Source: Fomitopsis serialis
Taxonomy: Eukaryota > Basidiomycota > Agaricomycetes > Polyporales > Fomitopsidaceae
Reading direction: 5' to 3'
NCBI RefSeq assembly: GCF_022376445.1
Contig: NW_025954968.1
Span: 372,001-436,000, forward strand
Length of the DNA stretch: 64,000 nucleotides
Below the pieces are notes generated by a model. The model saw only the letters and a list, made by a program, of their open reading frames with translations. It had not been told where the DNA came from and made no database searches. Below are positions 11,101-23,575 of the stretch, in pieces. Each line of letters opens with the position of its first letter. Within the stretch, counting starts at the first letter, position 1. The position numbers and the translations under genes were made by a program.

Positions 11101-13462
11101 AGGCCGCAGCGGCTGAGAAGGAGACTCGTGACGACGATGCGGAGGGCGGCAAGACTACGAAGAGCAAGCGAGACAAGTATAAGGGCGGTCTCGTCTTCGA
11201 GCCGAAGCGTGGGCTCTGGGACAAGTTCATCCTCGTCATGGACTTCAACTCGCTCTACCCGAGATCATCCAGGAGTACAACATGACTTACGACGGTCGAC
11301 CGGGTGGATGATGGGCGGCGAGGAGAAGATCCCAGAGCCTCCGAGTTCCGACATCGCACAGGGTATCCTTCCTCGTCTTATTGCACTTTGGTTGCCCGAC
11401 GGAGACAAGTGAAGAGCATGATGAAGGACCGGACGCCACGCAGGCCAGTTGCTCCAAGTAATATTCATTCACGTTGACCAACTTTTCTCTGACATTCTCT
11501 CGGCAGTGGGACATCAAGCAGATGGCGCTGAAGCTGACGGCCAACAGTATGTACGGGTGTCTCGGTTTCGAGTACTCGAGGTTCTACGCCGACCCTGGCT
11601 GCCTTGACGACCTTCAAGGGCCGTGAGATCCTTACCCATACTCGCGAACTCGCGAAAGCCTACAACTCGATGTGCGCCGCGCTTTTATTGCCCCCTCCGC
11701 TGTGATGCTGAACAGCTTCTAGGTCGTCTACGGAGACACTGATCGGTCTTTGTCAACTCCAACGTGACTGACCTGGCAGAAGCGCTGAAATCTCGGCTGC
11801 GTTCAAGAAGACGGTCAACGACAGGTACAAGCTCCTTGAGATGACCTGGATGGTGTCTTCCAGCGGCTGCTGCTTCTGCAAAAGAAGAAGTACGCTGCTA
11901 TCAAAGTGGAGGACGGTACAAGGACGTCGACAGAAATCAAGGGTCTGGACATGAAGCGCAGAGAATACTCCGCACTGTCCAAGAACGTTTCTCAGTGAGC
12001 CTGCCTCGCGTGACGTCGAGTGCTTGATCACTGACAAAACCCTCACGCAGATACGTCCTGACCAGATCCTCTCCGGGGAAGCGACCGAGTCGTCGTCGAG
12101 AAGATCCACGAGTACCTCACCACCGTCGGGGAGGACGTGCGCGCGGGCAAGGTCAAGCTCGACGACTTCATCATCTTCAAGCGGCTCGGGAAGAACCCGG
12201 AGGACTACCCCGACGCGAAGAGCCAGCCGCACGTCCAGGTCGCGCTGCGCATGAAGGCGCGCGGCGGCACCGCGCGCTCGGGCGACGTCATCCCGTACGT
12301 GTTCTGCCTGGGCGAGAACGGCGAGTCGGCCAAGTCGGCGCAGGCGGATAAGGCGAAGCACCCCGATGAGGTCCGCAAGACGGGGTCCGGGCTTAAGACC
12401 GGTGAGGCGCGATGTGTGATGGGCTCGTTGGGCGGGCGTGGACTGACGACGCTGGACAGACTATGAATACTACCTCTCGCAGCAGATCCTCCCGCCCGTA
12501 GAACGTCTCTGCGAGCCGATCGAGGGCACGGACCGGGCGCGGCTAGCGGAATGTCTCGGTGAGTTGTCACCGTCAGTTGAGTGTTGGTTGTGCTCACTTG
12601 CGTCGGCAGGACTGGATGCGAGCCGGTACCGTACATCGACCACCGAGTCCGAAGAGAGGCAGTTCAGCACGCTCGACTCTTTGATGTCGGACGCGGAGCG
12701 GTACAAGGACGCAGAGCCGTTCGTGGTCCGGTGTCGCTCGTGCCAGGGGCACGTCGCGTTCGAGCCCATCTCCGACCGCGAGGTGAGCAGCCCCCATCCC
12801 CTGACGCCCCACTCATAGTCCATTCCATGCTGACATCGCTCCCAGAACTCGCTCCTCCTGTCGGCGGGCCCGACGTGCCCCGCCTGCAAGACGGCGCTGC
12901 GCACGGCGAGCCTGCAGACGCAGCTGGAGACGCAGATCCGCGCGCGGGTCGCGCGGTACTACGAGGGTGGACGGTGTGTGAGGACCCGACGTGCGGGCAC
13001 CGGACGCGGATGATGGGCGTGTACGGGCGGCGGTGCCTCCGGCCGGGGTGCCAGGGGCACGTCGCGTTCGAGGTGCGTTTTGCTCTCTTCGCTCCGACGC
13101 TACGCGGAGCTGACGTGAATTTGTGGTGCCGCGAACCAGTACTCGGACGCGCAGCTGTACACGCAGCTCCGGTATTACGCGTCGCTGTTCAGCCCGGAGG
13201 GGGCGCTCAAGGCGTGTGGCGCTGCGAAGCAGAAGCAGGGTGCGCATCATCTTCCGCTGATTGTGCCGCGCGTGTATGGTGCTGACGTGCGTCTTTGTGT
13301 CGGTTCGGGTGCGGTCCGGCTGCTGCAGAGGAGGTGGGGACGCTGGTGATGATGCAGGCGGAGTTCTTGCGCGTCATGGGCGCGACGGTGGACAAGTATC
13401 TCGACCAGAGCGGCCGGCGGTGGGTGAACCTGACTGGGCTGTTTTCATTCATGAAGATCTAG
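8164..13462 (+). CDS. POL1: DNA polymerase alpha catalytic subunit (frame broken by single-base deletions)
   Basis: This gene encodes the B-family polymerase that works with primase to start DNA synthesis. Exon 1 (ATG 8164) encodes the basic N-terminal motif [14 protein letters not shown] of Pol alpha, followed by an acidic linker. The exonuclease-like and palm parts are recognisable: [20 protein letters not shown] (about 9855), [20 protein letters not shown] (about 10520), motif A DFNSLYP (11241), motif [20 protein letters not shown] (about 11530) and motif C YGDTD (about 11727). The C-terminal cysteine modules follow from about 12730 ([32 protein letters not shown]), ending at TAG 13460-13462. 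Between about 9790 and 12100 roughly a dozen one-base losses break the frame (near 11262, 11283, 11385, 11743, 11790, 11842, 12060 and 12090, among others), yet conserved residues continue on both sides. The regions before and after read clean. I regard this as the real gene with sequence errors; a recent pseudogene cannot be excluded. Confidence 0.9.
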
Positions 13463-13636
13463 GTTGCGTGCATAGGGGAGTGGTGTGCGTCCAGGCGTAA
13501 ACTCATACTTAGATGGTCTCGCGCATACCCGCATCGCATCGGCATTGTATTAGGCTCGCACGTACTTAGCACTGACTCACTGCATTGTTGTAACTCTATC
13601 AAGATGACCATCCTAATGGTAGTAATCCTAGCGCGG

Positions 13637-14411
13637 TCACGAGCTTTTTGGAGAGTTGTGCCCGTCAAGCGGGCGCGTCGTAGCATACGCGCGTCGGTAA
13701 TACAGCAACGGAACCGCGCCCAACCCGTCATCTCCATCCTCCCCCTCCCCAAGCCTCGGGACCTCCTCCACCCTCGTCACGAGCGCAATGAACAGCTCAC
13801 TCGCGACGCCCTCGCCGTCCCACGTCCTCCCGCCGCCCTGCGGGCCCGAGTCGCGCGCCCGGAGCGAGTCGAGGTCGTGGAGGGGCCAGCTCCCGGCGAC
13901 GAGGCGGCAGGAGAGCGCGCCGAGCGCGCCGGCGAGGACGGGGAGGCCCTCCGCGGAGAGCGCGTGGGGCGTGTGGGCGAACGGGTCCGGGTGGAGGTCC
14001 GGCCGCGCGAAGCGCGCGGCGACGGCGGGCTGGGCGGCGGAGAGGATGTTGATGACCAGTTGCGCGGGGAGGGGTGGGGCGGCAGGAGGGGCGGCGTGCG
14101 CGGCGCTGAGGGAGGTGGCCATCCGGGAGGGGATGCGGAGGGAGAAGGCGACGAGCGGGTGCGGGTCGAGCGCGATGGAGGTGAAGGAGGAGAGGGTCGC
14201 GCCGTGGAAGCGGGCGTGTGGGGGGAGGGTGCGTCTTCGGGCGCGCAGAGCGGGCGGGCATGAGGGAGGTCACAACGGCGACGGGTTGTGCGGTGTCGCG
14301 CAGGAGGGCGCGGAGGTCGCGTCGGATGGCATCGACGGACTGTGTGGGCGTGGCGAGTGTTCTCTTGCAAAGAGCCGTGCGCAGGCAGGCAATGTGGTTC
14401 CGGAGAAGCAT
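13637..14411 (-). CDS. Flavin-reductase-like domain protein, probably mitochondrial
   Basis: On the minus strand ATG 14411 opens a Leu/Arg/Thr-rich leader (MLLRNHIACLRTALCKRTLA) that looks like a mitochondrial presequence. The leader is followed by QPVAVVTSLMP and, after the run near 14220, by FHGATLSSFTSIALDPHPLV. This is the FMN-binding signature of flavin-reductase-like domains (G-x-T-x-SSF-x-SI-x-L-x-P). The C-terminal half is Ala/Pro/Leu-rich and ends at 13637. Reading from the presequence frame into the FMN-motif frame requires one base less in a C-run (G-run on the plus strand, about 14217-14225), so this gene seems to carry one extra base there. Substrate is unknown; such proteins bind FMN and reduce it or related substrates with NAD(P)H. 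Confidence 0.65.
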
Positions 14412-15302
14412 GCTACTCGTAATGGATTGCGCTGCATTCGCCTGTCGCGGTCACGTCACTGGTTGGCGGGTTTACGACACTGAGCCTCCTGGGTGTTCAA
14501 CACGGGGACATCAGCCTGCTTGCCTACTCTTTCATGTTGGGAAGTGACAGACAGCGACAGAACGGCTTAGTGAAAGGAGCTGGCACTCGCCTGTGCAGAG
14601 GTCGCAGTTGGCGCGAATCTGGGGCAGCTCAGCGCGTCTCATCATGTGACGTGGATGAGTAGCCCGGTTTGGCATTTCAAAATGCTTATGCGCCTCACTG
14701 CCCGATCGATCTTGGGCGCACAGAAGCGGAGGACGGACGACCGAACGCACCAGCAAACTCGGTGACAAAGGACATGCATGCGGTGCGGTGCATAGGGGGC
14801 GCGGTATGGAACGCATCTAATGCCGTACAGAATGCTCATCTCCTGCCAGATATACTCGGGCCGGTGCAGTGCCGTGCGGGAGTACGAGATCTTTTCATTT
14901 CGGACGGAATTAGAAATCAGGACGACCAACAGGCATGATCTCTCCACGGATGATCATGGCGTCCCGTCGCGGCTGACGAAGCGCAGATCCAGTGACTGAA
15001 CGCGTTGGACGATGGCGTGCCCCGCAGGCCACTGCAGACGGCCGTTAGGGGTCGAGGGAGCGGCATGATGGAATGGGGCGAGACGCGCGCCCCGGACTCG
15101 GACAAGCTAAGACGATGCTAACAGCCCGAGGTGGGAGCAGAAAGCGATCGTCGAGCGGGATGGTGGGCGCTGAGAAGCAGCGGTCGGACAGGCTGCCAGC
15201 GAACGGGCGTGGGCGTGATCGCCGGCCCGGCGGGAGGAGGCTGAGGGAAGCACAGTCCGCCCGCCCCTTCGCGCGATCGAATCATACCTGCAGGCCATGT
15301 CA
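14412..15302. other. Intergenic region upstream of MFS gene
   Basis: No coding region is supported. The stretch separates the minus-strand flavin-reductase gene from the plus-strand transporter and must contain both promoters. I see no repeat and no long open frame with a recognisable motif. Confidence 0.5.
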
Positions 15303-15309
15303 TATATAA
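15303..15309 (+). promoter_or_regulatory. TATA box of the MFS gene
   Basis: TATATAA lies 94 bases upstream of the transporter ATG, in a pyrimidine-poor GC-rich context followed by a C-rich leader. Confidence 0.55.
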
Positions 15310-15396
15310 CTGGCCCCCGCACGCGCCGCCGAAGGCCCCATCGGCTGCCATCCCCTCGCACCGTCCACCACACCTCCACCCACGCCTGCGACCGCC

Positions 15397-17796
15397 ATGG
15401 CCCTCTCTGGCACGCCTGCAGACCGCGATCCCGCCTCTCGTGCCCCCGACGACGAGGTCACCCTGTCCGGCGAGCACCTCGTCGTCCGCAGCCTCGAGGA
15501 TGTCCGCGAGCCCGTTGACCCCCGCCTCTCTCCCGACGACAGGCCCGACAACGAGCGCCTCGACGAGAGCTACGCCCACCAGGTCGACGACTACATCCAC
15601 CACCGCGATCACCACCTCCACAAGACCGCGACGACGGAGAAGGAGAAGGGCAAGTCGGACGCGGCCCTCCAGGATGGTCGGGCGAAGAGCCGCTCTATGT
15701 CGAGTTTGAGAAGGGCGACAAGCGTGATCCGGCCAACTTTTCGCCCATGCGCAAGCGCGCCATCCTTCTGACAGGCTGTTTGTTTGCGGTACTGGTCGGT
15801 GCGTGTGCTCCATCCATCCCTATTCGCACGTGCGGTCTGACCTTCGTATCCTAGCCTCGTCTTCTTCTGCCTTTGCGCTCGGTTTCGCATCCATGGAGCG
15901 CGACCTGAATTGTACGCACTTCCAAGCAACCCTCGGCATCTCGCTATACGCCCTCGGTTTTGGCATCGTCCCCCTCGTCACGGCATCCTTCAGCGAAGAG
16001 TTCGGCCGGCAACCGCTGTATCTCTGGAGCGGTGTCGGCTTCCTACTCTTCACTATCGCCACTGCAGTGTGAGCGCTCCCACGTCCTCGCTGTGATTGCT
16101 GAGACGCTGACCAGTTCGCAGAGGGAAGAACATTCAGACGGTCCTCGTCGCACGATTCTTCGCAGGTGCCTTCGGCTCTACGGGTTCAACCATGGTTGGG
16201 GGCACCGTCGCGGATATCTTCGCACCTCATGAGTGCGTCTTCCCGTTTCGCCGCCATGCGCGCTTGCTAACCGGATGCCTGTAGACGAGGGTCAGCGATG
16301 GCCTCATTCGCCGCGGCCGCCATCGGCGCTACAGGCGTCGGCTCCTTGATGTCCGGCTGGATCGAGCAGAACAGGCACCTGGATGGCGCTGGATTCAGTG
16401 GATTCACGCTATGTATGGTAGTACCCTCCTTCCGTCCGTGGAGCGTGTGCTTAAGCTCTTCTCGTTGCAGCATCGCCGGCATATTCGTGCTCTGCGTGCA
16501 GGTGTTCATGACGGAGACGCGCACGTCGGTGCTGCTGGTGCGCCTGGCGAAGAAGATCCGGAAGGAGACGGGGAACCCGCGCTACCGCGCACGCGTCGAG
16601 GACGAGAGCGCGAGCCTGAGCACGCTCATCTACGTGTCGTGCACGCGGCCGGTCTGTGAGTGGTCTTCCGCGGGGTGTGTGTGCGAGGGACGCTGACGGG
16701 CGCGCTGCCTTATAGACCTGCTCCTGACGGAGCCCGTGATCATGAGCTTCACGGTGAGTGCCCGACGCGGCTTCGCGCATCTGGCTTCGCCGGCGGGTGA
16801 CTGACTTGTCTGTGCAGCTGTGGGTGGGCTTTGCGTGGGGCATCCTCTACGTCATGATCGAGTACGTCCCTCCCTGCGTTCGATCGCAGCTTCGACGCTT
16901 CGAATGAGCGCCCGGCTGACGCGGTGTTGGCTTGCAGGTCGATTGGCCCGGTGTTCCAGACGCTGCATGGGTTCGGTCCTGGCCAGGTAGGATCCGCCTA
17001 CATCAGCATAACGTGCGTCGTCCCGCCTCCACTGCGCTGTGTGCTGCGAGGCTGAACCGCTGTGTGCGATGTAGGATTGGCGCGCTGCTCGGACTGGCCA
17101 CGAACACGATCCAGGAGAGGCTGTATGCGAAGAACGTGGCGACGCGGGGCCCGGAGGCGCGGCTGTACGCACCCATGGTCGCCGCGATCCTCTTCCCCGC
17201 GGGCATGTTCATCTACGCGTGGTGCACGTACGCGCGCGTGAACTGGATCGCGCTCGCGATCGGCATCGTCGTACGTCCCCCTCCTTCGCCCCCGCTTCCC
17301 AGTTAAGCTGACCTTAGACTCGTGCAGCTGATCATGTGGGCGCTGTTCATCATCTACCTCGCGGTGTTCACGTACCTCGCGGACTGCTACGGGCCCTGGG
17401 CGTCCTCCGCGCTCGCGGGCCAGAGCCTCTTCCGGAACCTGATGGGCATGGCGTTCCCCATGTTCACCACGCAGATGTTCAGCAGGCTCACGTACCACTG
17501 GGCGAACACGATCTTCGCCCTCATCGCCGTCGCCATGATCCCCATCCCGTTCGTGAGTCGTCCGTTCCGCGACTGTGCGTGCGGCTCTGTGCTGATGCGG
17601 CGGTTGGGTGGCGTAGATCTTGTTCTATAGGGGACCGGCGATCCGGCGGAGGGGACGGTTCTCGGGACAGGCGATGCGGCTGCAGCAGCGGAAGGAGGAG
17701 GAGACGAAGCTCGGGAACGAGGAGATAGGGAAGGAGCTGAGCGAGAAGGAGGAGGAGAGGGAGAAGGAGATGGAAAAGGCGAAGCAGGAAGTGTGA
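15397..17796 (+). CDS. Major facilitator superfamily transporter (DHA1, polyamine/drug type)
   Basis: Eleven exons could be traced: join(15397..15798, 15855..16068, 16122..16232, 16285..16412, 16471..16655, 16716..16753, 16818..16861, 16938..17012, 17075..17270, 17328..17552, 17617..17796). The sum is 1798 bases, two short of 600 codons. Two single-base losses (near 15684, GCGGAAG read as GCGAAG, and near 16382) account exactly for that. A 120-residue acidic N-tail precedes about 12 membrane helices. Family features are ISLYALGFGIVPLVTASFSE with the following EFGRQP motif, VARFFAGAFGSTGSTMVGG, and an Arg/Glu/Lys-rich C-tail. Basidiomycete relatives are annotated as polyamine or general-substrate exporters; substrate cannot be read from sequence. 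The FAD monooxygenase lies 1.5 kb downstream on the opposite strand. Confidence 0.88.
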
Positions 17797-19254
17797 ACGC
17801 CCGACGCTCGGCCGCGGCGTGTTATCGCGTCCGCCTTCCCTCCGGCCTGGAGATGACGCGCCCTCGTCGTCGTGTGCGCGTCCATGACGAGCCCATCCGC
17901 GGCCCCTCCGCAGAGACCGGTCCGGCTAACTTATTCGCCCTTTCCGTCTCTCCGTCTCCGCCCCGCAGTAGTACATCCTGGTTCAAGTTCCCCCCTCGCA
18001 TCATATCGCACTGCACTCTGCCCCACCCCGCACGCTCGGTCCATTCGATAGACGGTTGCATTCAAATCTCTTACTTACTAGTACATGTAGCAGGACTCGA
18101 GAGACCTCACCATCCATCCCCATAGACGACACTGGGACTCGGCGTCGCTGGTTCCCATGGACACGCATCTAATCACAGTTGTATCCATACGGTCACGGTA
18201 GTCATGTCCGCCCACGCTTTTAATGCATCGTTTCTCAATTCGACTTGCGCCGAGGCTTTCGGCTGCACTTACATACTTACAGTACGTTTGTACGCGTGTG
18301 GAGTCGATCCGAGTCTGAAGTTGACTCATTTGAGTGCCATCTCGCTAGTACTCATCCATGAAGCTTTGAAGTTGTGCGGTGACGGGGTACGACATCCATG
18401 TACTACGAGACCATCCGAGCGGCCCGGGGTCGGATGGGTGACGTATGGCAGGAAAGTGACCCCAAGAATATTGCCATGCCTCATCAAATTGGACACGACC
18501 GGGACATGTAACTTGCCACTGGCAGCCGGTGGCCATGGATGCTACTTGGTCTCACCATGACCGTGACGGTGCACCAGCATCAAATTCGATATCCCACTCT
18601 GCTCGGAGATGCGCCTTCCGTTGCGGACACAGATCCGCGGGCGAGCGAGCGGGTAAACATGGGTGCTAATAGGAGGATCTGATCGATCATGGACCCCAAG
18701 GCGACTCGCGAGGAAAGGATTATCCCAGGCACAGTATTGCCAAAGGAGCAAGTAGCAGCAATGTTACCGGAGGCGTGGTGCGACGAGCCCACTGAACACG
18801 TGTAAGGTCCATCAGATTGAACGCATTGACTGGGATTGCACAGACAGGAAGACAACATGAGTAGTTCAATTGGTTCTCAATCTTAAGTTAAGTTACGGTG
18901 AGACGAACCTTAGAGGCATGGGTTGGAGCTGTCTCCTGTCTTCGTCTCTTGCGGCCGGACTCTCTGCATCCCAGGCTTCCGGGATTCGAACAACAGCGGG
19001 TCCATTGCGATCTCGCTTCGTGACTGAGAATAGAGCTTGCAAAGAACTTGAATGTCTTTCGACGTTAACTGTATGTCAAGTCCGTCGATGCGGGGTATGT
19101 ACAAAGCAAGACAGCGATTAGCATGTTCCATATATCTATGCAGCAGTCACCTAAGCCATATACAAACGCCATACTTGTCCTCCGGTCTTCGTAGGCTGCC
19201 CTTCGGCCCACCTACGCCCTCAGAGGGCACTCGTCGCACACATTCCAGTGCGGC
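17797..19254. other. Intergenic stretch, no gene seen
   Basis: About 1.4 kb between two convergent genes with only short overlapping frames on both strands. A tRNA-like B-box near 18980 was examined and rejected. Nothing else is supported. Confidence 0.5.
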
Positions 19255-21654
19255 TCACTCCTCAGTCGACGCCTCGTGTGTAACCTCCGTATGTGCGGAC
19301 GCCATCATCGCCATCATCTGGAAGTTGAAGCTCATGTGCTTCGTCTCCTCGCCGCCCCTCATCTCCTGAGCGTACCGCCCCCAATTGACCCACCACTCCT
19401 CCGCCTCGTCCGACGCGACGTAGCCGAAGACCCATGCCATCTCCTCGAAGTTCTCCTTCGTCATCCCCTCGTCCCACTCGTCTGCGCTGCTCTTGCGCAT
19501 GTCGCATCCCGCGCGTCTCGCGCGGGCCTGGCGGCGTCGCGACCATGCGCGCGTTCTTGATGTCCGACGACTTCACGATCGCGCAGCGCTCCTCGCGGAG
19601 CTCTTGGTACGCGGAGAGGAAGGACGGCACCTGTTCCCAGGAGGCGAGCCGCGCGAAGAGCGTGCCGAAAAGCACGGCGTCCTCGAGCGCGATGCTCACG
19701 GAGTGCGTGCCTCCGGGCTGTGCCAGCAGAAGGGTCAGCGTATATCGAGGAGCATGCATTGGACACTGACCTGCCATGGATGTGCCGACTCGCCTATGAG
19801 CACGATCCTGCTCGTGTCGTCAAACCAGCGCTCGATACCCTCTGGCCGCTTGAGTGACGATGGACGACTCAACGGCGCTGACGAGACAGAGCCCGAGTCC
19901 GAAAAGTCGTCTTCGTATTCCGGCCTTCGCATCAACCGCGTACGTATGAGGTGTGGTGCGAAGCTCAGGAGCTTCTGCACTCTGTTCGGATGTGAGAGGT
20001 TAAGTGATACGTATGAGGCTTATCTCGCTCAGCCACTTACATTGGTGCGTGGCTCGAAAAGTCAAGGCTGTTGACAGGTACGAGGTCCTCCCATGTCTCT
20101 TCACCGGCGGGAGGATTCACATCACCTTCCCAAGAGTAAATGTGGAGACCGAAGTCCTTGTGGCCCCTCTAGGTCGGACGCATGAGACACATGCCCACAT
20201 TTCAGCCATGGGGTACTCACCACAGGATGTCCTGGGATCGCTCTGATGGTCAGCGATGGTCCGCGATGTGCATGCTGAAGATGATTGGCGTACCACATAT
20301 GCTACGATTATTGCCCATCCATATCGGCCAATCAGGCGACTCTAGCCACTGCCGCATCTCCGGATCTTCCCTCATCTTCTCGCCCGGTATCGTAGTGGTG
20401 TACACCGTCAGGTAGCTCGGCTCCACGATGTCTTCCCGCCCGAGGACGGTCTTGCGGACGATGCTCCGCGGGCCATCTGCGCCAATCAAGAAGTCCGCGG
20501 TGATGACCTCGCCTGTTGAGAGCGATACGCTCGGGTTGGGTACCTTGTCCGAGCCTTGATGGACGGCGACAACTTCGGTTTCGAAGTCGACGCGCACGCC
20601 GACGGACGTCGCGAGCTCGTAGAGCAGTCTATGGAGGTCTTCATGCTAATGAAAAATATGAGCGTCCGTATCATTTTGAGGGGGCGAACATACGTACGTG
20701 CATGACCAGGAAGTCGCCGCCAAGTTCCCTCATGACGTCGGCCTTCCAGTGGAGGAACCCGACATATTTGCCATCATCGTCCACTGCGCGGAAGACTCAA
20801 AGTCAGCATTTGGCCATGGCCGCCAACCCGGCAAGCGGGTTACGTGCAGGCGAACACACGTAATAGAACGGGAACTTGATTTCTGCCGGGAGCGTTCTGG
20901 GTTGGGGAAGCGGGTTCAGAGGAAGCCTCCCTCGCACGACGGCGTTGATGTCCCAGCAAGTCGCCAGCCCGACAGTCCCGCTGCACCTGAGCTGTGCTCC
21001 GAGACTGTCGGAACGCTCTCGACGACGCGAGACGTGTGCTGGAAACTGGTTGGGAACACCCCGCGGCTATTGCGGACCGTGTCTGCCGTCCCAAACGCCG
21101 TCACGCACCCGCGGGGGCGGGCCGTAGTGTCGGCAGGCACCGCGACGATCGGGCGAACAGGCGGAGGCAGATCGCGACGCAGATCGCGCGCACATGGTTC
21201 CTGGCGCCACCAGGGACTCGCCTCGCGTGCCACAGGATCCGCAAGGGTCCCCGCGTAACTGTGGGAGGACGACGAAAAGAACTCACAGTGACGGAGGGGC
21301 GTCCCAGCGCAGGGGATGCCGATGCGTAGCAGCTCTTCGCGGGGCACCCATTGCGCGAGCAGCTTGCTCACGTTGGGGGGCACCCGTATCCCGCCTGCGG
21401 GAACGCCAAGTCCACGCTTCTCGATGACGCGCACGCGGTGCCCAGCTTCTGCGAGCGCGAACGCGACTGTAAGACCAGCAAGCCCTGTGCAGGCAATGCT
21501 CAGCTACGGAGTCGAGGATTGAGGAGGGAGAGAAGACCATCCGAGTGCGTCTGGATGATCACTGATCGACGGAATAATCTGCCAATCATCACTCACCACC
21601 GCCGACGACAAGAAATTCTACGTCCAGCAGAGCACTACTGTCGGAGGAAGACAT
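19255..21654 (-). CDS. FAD-dependent aromatic monooxygenase (salicylate-hydroxylase type)
   Basis: The minus-strand gene starts at ATG 21654, whose first exon ends inside the Rossmann motif; splicing gives FLVVGGGLAGLTVAFALAEA. Next come RVIEKRG (ribose-binding acidic end), a variable middle, and YVGFLHWKADVMRELGGDF joined to HEDLHRLLYELA. The FAD/NADPH DG motif is VITADFLIGADGPRSIVRK (about 20480), and the second FAD site is RIVLIGESAHPWQ (about 19790) followed by GGTHSVSIALEDAVLFG. The order and spacing are those of class A flavin monooxygenases that hydroxylate aromatic acids. No signal or membrane segment is seen. A TATA-like stretch (CAATATATAT, 21691-21700) lies about 40 bases upstream. 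Some exon ends between 20.9 and 21.3 kb are not resolved. A possible partner is the MFS transporter to the left, but that is only proximity. Confidence 0.85.
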
Positions 21655-23575
21655 GGGTTGGAGGTAGCTCGCGACGCGCGGGGCGGACTGCAATATATAT
21701 TTGTCCCCGTTTCAGTTTATGGCCACGAGTCGGCAAAACGCTACCGGCGATTGCCATTGCCTTTTGTTTCTGGCAACGTACAAGAACGTGGTGTGGATAA
21801 ATATCACGGTTTCTCAAGTTTCTAGACCCGGCGGCAAAGAAGCTTGTGCATCCGGATAACGTCCCCGTAGAAGCTTCCCCTCCCGAACACAGTCGGCTAA
21901 AGTCGCCCAAATGGGCAGGTGTCGTGTTCAGGATTGGTTAGCCTTGAAGCTTGAGGCTTGAGGTCTCGCGGCAATAATGTGCGCACGTAGGCGCAATACT
22001 TGGTCGCCAAGGTGACATATGTAATGCCAATGGTACTATGGTCACCAATCGCGGTGTTCTCGCTGTTGGCAGCATTCGCGGCACAGATTCGAAGGATGGT
22101 ATTGGGCGCCGACCCCTTTGACTCGTTTGGTCGTCAGCTCGCGGTCGTCTTGGGAGAATCGCGCTGGATGAATCTTGTGGTTAGAAGTACAGGATGAGGT
22201 GAAACCATACATGAGACGTAACAACTAATTTTTCGTGGCTAGACACCGAGAAAAGTGCGCATAGGCGGAGCGTGTCGGTCTTGGTGTGTCTGGGGCGTTC
22301 CCATAGGATTTTACCATATCGAGGAATGTCGAGGGCCAGCGAGACGGAGATTTACGGCAGAGGTCAGCTGGCAGAGGATGCCGATCGCTCGACGAGAAGG
22401 CAAGGGTCCGACGACCTCCGCCTGTGCCCGCTTTTTTCGGGTCCATAGCAATATGGAACTGACTGAAACATAGGAGTGTCATAAATCTCAAACGGTCCAA
22501 CTGCATCTCGAGGATCGCACCAGATCGCACCCTTGAATGTCAGTGGAAGTCGCGGGGTCGCGAGGGGCATGAATGGGACGTACCGTCTCTTCGCCTGCTC
22601 CGTCTCAAACAATATGACCAAGCCGGGTTCTCTGCGGTTCTTGAGCCAGGGTCAGTGGGTACGCTGGAGATTGCCGTTGAACGCCGTGACGCCTTTTGGT
22701 ATAGTCTGTCATCAACGCGTCAACGATGGTCCATTCAACGGGCCACTTCGTAATACGGACAAACGCGCTACACCACAATGCAGGTTAGTCTAAGTCAGTA
22801 CGCATTCGTGAAGGTGCTCCGAGTCTGAGGGCAAGACTTGCGGGTGAGAACACGTACCTACACATGTTCTTGTACGCGGCACTGTCTGGATTGTCAGCGT
22901 ACGCTTGGGTTCAACGTCAACGGGCAATAACTCACTGGCACTAGCCTTTCATGGCTGAGCGTTAGTACAAATCTCAAGAAGCCGGCTTCGTACCAACACG
23001 CTTTTGATGACACTAACCGAATCGTGTCTGTTGAGGGTGGTAAAGAGCATGCCGGACTTCGTGGTGAGCCAAGTAATACGGCAGCCTCGTCTGTACTTCC
23101 CTTTGACTTTCCTGTCTTGCCATCTGCTGCATCACGGAAATGCACTGTCTACAGAGATTGTACGCTCGGAGTGACAAGGGATGGATCAAAAACAAATACT
23201 GTGGTGGGATATTTGACCTCAACGAGCATTGCAGACGAAGAGCTGAAGACGATGAGATGATGCAAGGACATGTGAGTGGTACAGATTCAGAAGTGGCGTT
23301 GTGGCGACAGGCAGCTATCCACTTCGACTGGAGTCCAAACTCGCCAGATCCGTTGTCGTTGGCAGGCCGTGGGTGGGCCAGAGGCGGTCGCAAGCTGTGA
23401 AGCGGGGCCGACGACGGATATGTTCCTCCGGGTGGTGATGCTGCATGCAGCGGATCATCGAACGACGCCCGGATAGCGGTTGCGGCTGTCGTCACGTGAG
23501 GCGCCCGTTTTGTCGAGAGGGAGGGCGACTGGAAGCGTGCCGTTGTGTGCTGTCGACCTCCACCTCGTCCCCCTA
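21655..23575. other. Possible multi-exon minus-strand gene, unrecognised
   Basis: Between about 23495 and 22200 the minus strand carries several open segments flanked by plausible GT-AG sites. They include a segment reading TTKSGMLFTTLNRHDSVSVI (about 23060), one reading AAYKNMC (about 22870) and one reading ITKWPVEWTIVDALMTDY (about 22740). They look protein-like but I cannot chain them in one frame or name a family. The remaining part (21.7-22.2 kb) shows nothing. Confidence 0.25.

Noticed and set aside
8164..13462. POL1 as a true pseudogene
   Set aside because: Catalytic and zinc motifs are conserved and the lesions are single-base, like those in other essential genes; sequence error is more likely.
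13777..14370. Several long overlapping frames on both strands (up to 231 codons)
   Set aside because: Shadows of the very GC-rich flavin-reductase gene; they lack motifs and splice logic.
18970..19000. Possible tRNA B-box (GTTCGAATCC on the minus strand)
   Set aside because: The flanking bases do not form a T-stem, and no A-box or acceptor stem is found nearby.
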